From an uncultured Clostridia bacterium (lineage in GTDB: Bacteria; Bacillota; Clostridia; JAAYHZ01), in the NCBI GenBank assembly GCA_937894465.1, contig CALCRE010000134.1, positions 1 to 32,541 of the forward strand: a stretch of DNA of 32,541 nt, given 5' to 3'. The translations under genes were made by a program, and so were the position numbers. The notes under the pieces are model-generated. The model did no database searches. It saw nothing but the letters and a program-made list of their open reading frames with translations, and had not been told where the DNA came from. Below are positions 32,099-32,541 of this stretch, piece after piece (positions within the stretch are counted from its first letter, which is position 1; each line of letters opens with the position of its first letter).

Positions 32099-32541
32099 CT
32101 ACTGCAAATTTTTCAAGTTCAAGGACGCCTTGTACAAATCATTCTTGCTCAAATCGCTATGTTTCTTATTCAGTATTGCGATGGCATCCTTCATGGTGCA
32201 GTCACTTTTGATCATAGTATCCACAAGCATAGCCTCATAGGACAACTGCTCGACTGCGGATTCCTCCTTCGGTTGGCCGGAGATGTCAATAATCAAGGTA
32301 TACTCCCCTAATTCGCTTTCCGGGTCGTCTTTTAACGCCATATAAACATCTCGAACATTTCCTGTGATTGTTTTCTCATGAAGCTTGGTCAAATCACTGC
32401 AAAAACAGGCTGTAGCCCAAGGACACTTCATTGACAGGTATTCCGCTGTCTTCACGATTCTTTTGGGAGATTCATAAAAGACATACAATGTCTCACTTCC
32501 TTGTGTCATTTGTTCAATCAACGTTTCCTTCTCCTTGGTTT
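32099..32541 (-). CDS. rsmI: 16S rRNA 2'-O-methyltransferase RsmI, C-terminal part (cut by window edge)
   Basis: This is the C-terminal half of RsmI, the tetrapyrrole-methylase-fold enzyme that 2'-O-methylates C1402 of 16S rRNA. The frame is open to the right edge; the residues before the first in-frame start-like codon (TKEKET) match the usual charged loop of the family, so the start lies beyond the window. Family landmarks are LYVFYESPKRIVKTAEYL, the SDLTKLHEKTITGNV segment and the GEYTLIIDI strand. The C-terminal helical extension (SDCTMKDAIAILNKKHSDLSKNDLYKASL) is typical. It leads directly into the unknown 367-residue protein gene. Confidence 0.92.
   Translation of the reverse strand, partial: TKEKETLIEQMTQGSETLYVFYESPKRIVKTAEYLSMKCPWATACFCSDLTKLHEKTITGNVRDVYMALKDDPESELGEYTLIIDISGQPKEESAVEQLSYEAMLVDTMIKSDCTMKDAIAILNKKHSDLSKNDLYKASLNLKNLQ

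Overview
The window looks like a chromosomal segment of a low-to-moderate-GC Gram-positive anaerobe, most likely a Clostridia-class Firmicute. The evidence is strong AGGAGG-type ribosome binding sites, one TTG start, sigma-A promoters of the TTGACA-17-TATAAT type, lipobox-anchored surface proteins and multi-iron-sulfur oxidoreductases. Nothing in the sequence fixes the genus. No tRNA, rRNA, CRISPR array or intact insertion sequence was seen.

Layout: (1) 1-3175, minus strand, housekeeping: the start of pheT, pheS, an RluA-type pseudouridine synthase translationally coupled to an RNA methyltransferase, and a small membrane protein. (2) 3299-5162, plus strand: a sugar-binding lipoprotein gene with an excellent promoter but a frameshift in the middle, and no permease genes beside it. 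(3) 5249-24395, minus strand: a polysaccharide-depolymerisation locus of about 19 kb. Four surface lipoproteins carry heparinase II/III-type lyase folds. Three of these are tandem paralogues of about 940 residues (7101-15747), and the fourth (20511-24395) is fused to a C-terminal beta-propeller. Between and beside them lie four proteins without signal peptides: two unrecognised proteins that may be alpha-toroid enzymes (5249-7018, 18287-19960), an Asp-box propeller protein (17174-18259) and an enolase-superfamily enzyme of the muconate-lactonizing subgroup (15828-17108). (4) 24485-28918, minus strand: a three-module flavoprotein (FMN barrel, GltD-like FAD/NADPH module, ferredoxin) behind a promoter with a palindromic operator, then a HAD phosphatase and a TetR regulator. 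(5) 29104-30807, plus strand: a GNAT acetyltransferase and an Rsm22/METTL17-like methyltransferase, both visibly AT-rich. (6) 30981-32541, minus strand: an unrecognised 367-residue protein behind the 3' part of rsmI.

Inferred working model for the locus: the lipoprotein lyases cut a uronic-acid-containing polysaccharide at the cell surface, a binding protein (now frameshifted here) delivers oligosaccharides to an importer encoded elsewhere, and the soluble enzymes finish the oligosaccharides inside the cell. The substrate cannot be read from sequence alone. Regulation is visible at several points: terminators after most units, a promoter with a terminator/antiterminator-like leader between two of the paralogues, a promoter overlapped by an inverted repeat ahead of the 18287-19960 gene, and the operator ahead of the flavoprotein. 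The 550-bp gap at 19961-20510 holds that promoter, a terminator and two apparent gene remnants.
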